Shown here: in pieces, positions 28,179 to 30,956 of the stretch
How the letters are laid out: each line of letters begins with the position of its first letter
Position numbering within the stretch: the stretch's first letter is position 1
Source of the DNA: Thraustochytrium sp. TN22
Taxonomy: Eukaryota; Sar; Bigyra; Thraustochytrida; Thraustochytriidae
Length of the DNA stretch: 30,956 bases
Assembly (NCBI GenBank): GCA_013306675.1
Contig: JABLUY010000339.1
Span: forward strand, 1 to 30,956
Direction of reading: 5' to 3'
The notes under the pieces: model-generated
The model's database searches: none
The model's input: the letters and a program-made list of their open reading frames with translations, nothing else
Told to the model about the DNA's origin: nothing
Position numbers and translations under genes: made by a program

Positions 28179-28700
28179 CGCCTCGAAAGGCCACCGCCAC
28201 CGCCGCTACGGCCGCCGCGCTGCCGCCGCGCTGCCGCCGCGCTGCCGCCGCGCTGCCGCCGCGGCCGTGCAGCTGGAGCTTGGCAAAGCGGCGCGGACTG
28301 GAGTCAGGTCTGCGCGTTCGAGGCTCTCTGTCACCTCTTTGGCCACTGGCAGGAGTGTGCACAGTTGGTTGACCGAGCCGAGCCGAGCCGAGCCTCACCG
28401 TGACTGTCAAGCAACGCGGCGTGCACAGCTTTGTGTTGGAACGGCCCGAGCCGCCGCGCTCCGCCTCGCTCCGAGTCGCTGCCTCAGCCTGACTCACAGC
28501 AAGGGGCGGCGACCGCTGGACGAAGATGTCTCAAGCGCGTAGCCATCGTCAAGGACACCAAAGCGCACGCACGAAAGAGGGCTGCGCCCCCGAGTGCGTG
28601 AGTGGCCTCGTTTGCAGTGTTGGGCACCGTCGTTGGATTCTTTAACTTTCAAAAAAGCGCCGAGCTCGCACCGATTGCTGGCCCACGGGAGGGTTGCTCA
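28179..28700. other. Spacer between Roco-2 start and the LRR-only gene stop
   Basis: About 520 bp, with an 11-bp tandem repeat, a GAGCC pentamer run (28374-28394) and one TGACTCAC bZIP-type site (28493-28500). Probably the Roco-2 promoter. I found no further LRR exon in it. Confidence 0.55.
28213..28262. repeat. 11-bp tandem repeat, four units
   Basis: Unit CGCGCTGCCGC repeated four times exactly; the single T recurs at 28221, 28232, 28243 and 28254. Confidence 0.92.
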
Positions 28701-30195
28701 TCAAGAGGGAGGCATCCCTCGCGCTGGCATGCGAAATCTGGGAACCCTTGGATGTAACTCGTTGCGAACATCGTTGCGGTCCTCCGTTCTGGCGGCAGAG
28801 CGACCTCCAATCCTTGTATATACCTCGTTGCGGTCGTCCTGATCGCGGTCCTCCTGGGGGAAATACGGTGCGAGGAGTGCAACATGGGCGTGCAGCTCTT
28901 GGCAACGCGCACGAAGAACGGCGATCCGGGCGGCCCGCATGTTCACCAAGTCTCGCTTGAAAATTGGTGCACTGACTGCCGGCTGAGGGGGCGCAACTGA
29001 CAGGCTGCTCCGGTCGAGGTTTCTTACGGGCAGGCCTCGAAGATATGAGAGCTGGGCGCAGAAGCGGAGCTCCTGAGCCTGGCGTGCGAGCCTTCGAATG
29101 GTGGCCAGCTGCGAAGCGGACAGACGCCTGAACGCCTGCTCCCGACGCTCTATCGCAGCATGAGATCTATCTTCCGGGTAGCTGCCATCAGCACGAAATC
29201 CACTTCTCGGGTAGCTACCATCGCTCCCAATCGTCAGTTGGACTCGCTTGTGGTCGTCTCCCTCTCTCTAACTTACTTGACTCGGAGCTCGAGCGTCGTG
29301 AGCTCGCAATTGAGACTTTCCAGCCCTCGAAAGAGTGCGTCCTCACCTGCAAACCCAATCCCGTAGGCACTGAGCCTGCGCGAAAGCAAATTGTTAGTCA
29401 CTTTGGGTCATCCTCGCCCGCGGCTGCAACGGGGCTGGTCGGCCGCGTCTCGAGACTCATTGGGCGTCGAGGTGAGGTCTCAGAAGAGCGGAAACTCACG
29501 AGAGCGCCGTCAGCGTGCACCGCCCGCTCTGCAGTGCGCGCCCCATCGCTTCAGTGCCTGCCTCACCAATATTGTTGCCCCCAAGCCTGCGTGACAAAGG
29601 CAAGGTGTCAGTGAACTTGGCATGCCGATCTTCGCGTCCAAAGGTCGGCCGGCTGCTGGGATGGACTGTCCACGCAGCTTTCAGAAAAGAAGATAAAGAC
29701 GTGGCAGGACGCAAAGAACTCACCAGAGGGTTGTCAGCATGCAGTGGCCGCTCTCCAGCGCTCGTGCCAGCGCCTCGGCACCCGCAGTCCCGATGTCATT
29801 CCCCTCAAGACTGTGCAGGGGCTTTCGTTCGTGAGCTCGACTCTTGTGGCTTGCCGCGAAGCATGCATGACACATGAGTGGAACTCACTTGAGCGTCACC
29901 AGCGCACACGACCCGCTCGATAGTACTCGCGCCAGCACTTGAGCTCCCTGGTCGCCGACGCCCTTCCCCTGGAGGCTGTATCGTGGTTGAAGGCATATTG
30001 TCAGCATTCCCATACTTCAAGACATGCGATCGAATGCACAACATGCTGAGAATCCGAGCTCTCGTGTGCACGGCTGTGCACGTACTTGAGTACCGTCACC
30101 GCACCACACTCCAGGTCACGGAGTGCGCGCTTCAAGATGGCGCGAACCCGTTCATTCATTTCATCCATGCGAAATGGCAGGAGATCGGCGTCCAT
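28701..30195 (-). CDS. LRR-only protein with coiled-coil tail, same exon plan as the Roco genes
   Basis: Six exons by my model: 30195-30086, 29975-29889, 29810-29724, 29586-29500, 29375-29277, 29181-28701. All five introns are GT..AG and phase 2; the joined frame is 316 aa from ATG to TGA. Exon 1 encodes a helical leader (MDADLLPFRMDEMNERVRAI). Exons 2-4 (87 bp each) and 5 (99 bp) encode one LRR each (for example LGGNNIGEAGTEAMGRAL). The last exon gives a basic coiled coil (EQAFRRLSASQLATIRRLAR) and a charged, partly repetitive tail. No Roc, COR or TIR. The last exon has a second in-frame acceptor 36 bp upstream, at a duplicated TAGCTACCCG. It may be a separate receptor or decoy, or its LRR exons may also splice into Roco-2. 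Exons 2-4 are solid; the last exon is less sure. Confidence 0.7.
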
Positions 30196-30847
30196 GCTCG
30201 AGCACCGATAGGATGGCGACACTGCTACGTCCGCCGGCGCACCCAGAACGACAAACGAGTTTGACCGTGAAGTTGGCTTGACCCCGCGACAATGAAGCCC
30301 GCTCCCGTGCGCGCCGACTGATGGACGTTCGCCCGTGGCCGAAGCGCCTCTGCCTGCGACGGCAGGTACAGGCTAGCTAACGGCGGCGGCGGCGGCGGCA
30401 GCGGCGGCGGCGCGCGCGGCCGCGCACGACGCGTCCCGGTTGCGCACGTGGATGATGTGAAATCAGATTTGCTACGCCGCACTGCCGCTGCGCCGGCGCC
30501 GGCGGCCGATCATGATGCCACAGTCTCGCTAGACTGCGCAGTGTGCGCGTTGTGTTGCGGACGCCGCGGCGAGGACGCAAGAATCCTCTTCACAAAGGCC
30601 GCAACTAGCGCCGGCTTGACGCTCGGAAACATGCCAGGAAACGATCCCCGTCCAGCCAGCCGGCCTTCTCCGGCCGCTTCTGGCGGCAGCGGCTGCTCCG
30701 CTGCCGCCCTCTCACTGCGGCGGCGCTGCCCTGTCGCGCACGAGACTGCTCATGAGGCTGCACATTTTCAAGTCATCTACAAACTGTACCACAATCGGTC
30801 ACTTCGGCAAAGGAGGGAGTGACTCTGCGTCCTTCATCTCGAGCACC
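30196..30847. promoter_or_regulatory. Divergent spacer upstream of the LRR-only gene and the right-edge gene
   Basis: About 650 bp with a GCTAGCTAA patch (30372-30380), a GGC triplet run (30379-30413) and GC-rich short repeats. Probably shared promoter sequence. No supported gene. Confidence 0.5.
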
Positions 30848-30956
30848 ATGCCGGATGCATCATCACCAGCAACGACGGTGGCGCCCGAAGACCTGCGCGT
30901 CGACGAGGAGCGCGGCCACACCTGGCTCGCACGCCTCTGCTTCAAGTACGCCTTCG
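30848..30956 (+). CDS. 5' end of an unidentified gene, cut by the window edge
   Basis: ATG 30848 (context CACCATGCC, good) opens a frame that runs off the window after 36 codons: MPDASSPATT, then VAPEDLRVDEERGHTW and LARLCFKYAF. The run of codons looks coding in composition, but too little is present for a function. Confidence 0.5.
   Translation, partial: MPDASSPATTVAPEDLRVDEERGHTWLARLCFKYAF

Noticed and set aside
30448-30822. 124-codon plus-strand frame near the right edge
   Set aside because: It opens at GTG, not ATG, has no recognisable features and precedes a better start at 30848.
1-30956. tRNA, rRNA, CRISPR array or transposase genes
   Set aside because: I looked for T-loop-like GGTTCGA motifs, rRNA-like cores, evenly spaced identical repeats with unique spacers, and transposase or reverse-transcriptase motifs on both strands and saw none. 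A covariance-model scan would be needed to exclude small RNAs.

Overview
This is a GC-rich nuclear window from a eukaryote. The evidence is a kinesin-13 motor, a LIS1-type dynein regulator, a BORC-subunit-like protein, a mitochondrial-type threonine dehydrogenase with a presequence, and GT..AG introns. Intergenic stretches are often short and most genes are single-exon, which suggests a unicellular protist. I cannot place it to lineage. The LRR-per-exon Roco genes at the right resemble an arrangement reported in the brown alga Ectocarpus, so a stramenopile-like protist is one guess, not a conclusion.

Left part (1-7.7 kb): a 1385-residue single-exon protein carries a SAM-like domain, a long solenoid of about 21-residue LP..L.V.G.L.L..C repeats, and a C-terminal region that I read as a NEL-type (novel E3 ligase) ubiquitin ligase domain with a Cys-x-Asp catalytic motif. 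NEL is known from secreted bacterial effectors, so a cellular eukaryotic copy would be notable. A BORCS8-like small protein follows. A kinesin-13 with an N-myristoylation-type N-terminus then lies tail-to-tail with it.

Middle (7.7-20.2 kb): a 4.9 kb gene-poor stretch full of short tandem repeats precedes a PP2C phosphatase. Next come a divergent pair (L-threonine 3-dehydrogenase on minus, NADPH-dependent FMN reductase on plus) whose shared upstream region holds a perfect AP-1/Gcn4-type palindrome, and then LIS1.

Right part (20.2-30.2 kb, all minus strand): two tandem paralogous Roco proteins (LRR-Roc-COR) end in a TIR-like domain, and beyond them lies an LRR-only gene with a coiled-coil tail. 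I reconstructed the exons by hand. Almost every LRR is one exon of 78, 84, 87 or 99 bp, or a double one of 168 bp. Apart from the first intron of Roco-1, every intron is phase 2, so LRR exons can be lost, duplicated or swapped without breaking frame. Roco-2 is intact from ATG to stop (934 aa). Roco-1 is broken by a 7-bp tandem duplication in the COR region. The locus looks like a modular recognition-receptor cluster with a TIR output domain, plausibly innate immunity. It is the best candidate for an undescribed system here, together with the NEL-like ligase.

The window ends inside a plus-strand gene that begins at 30848.
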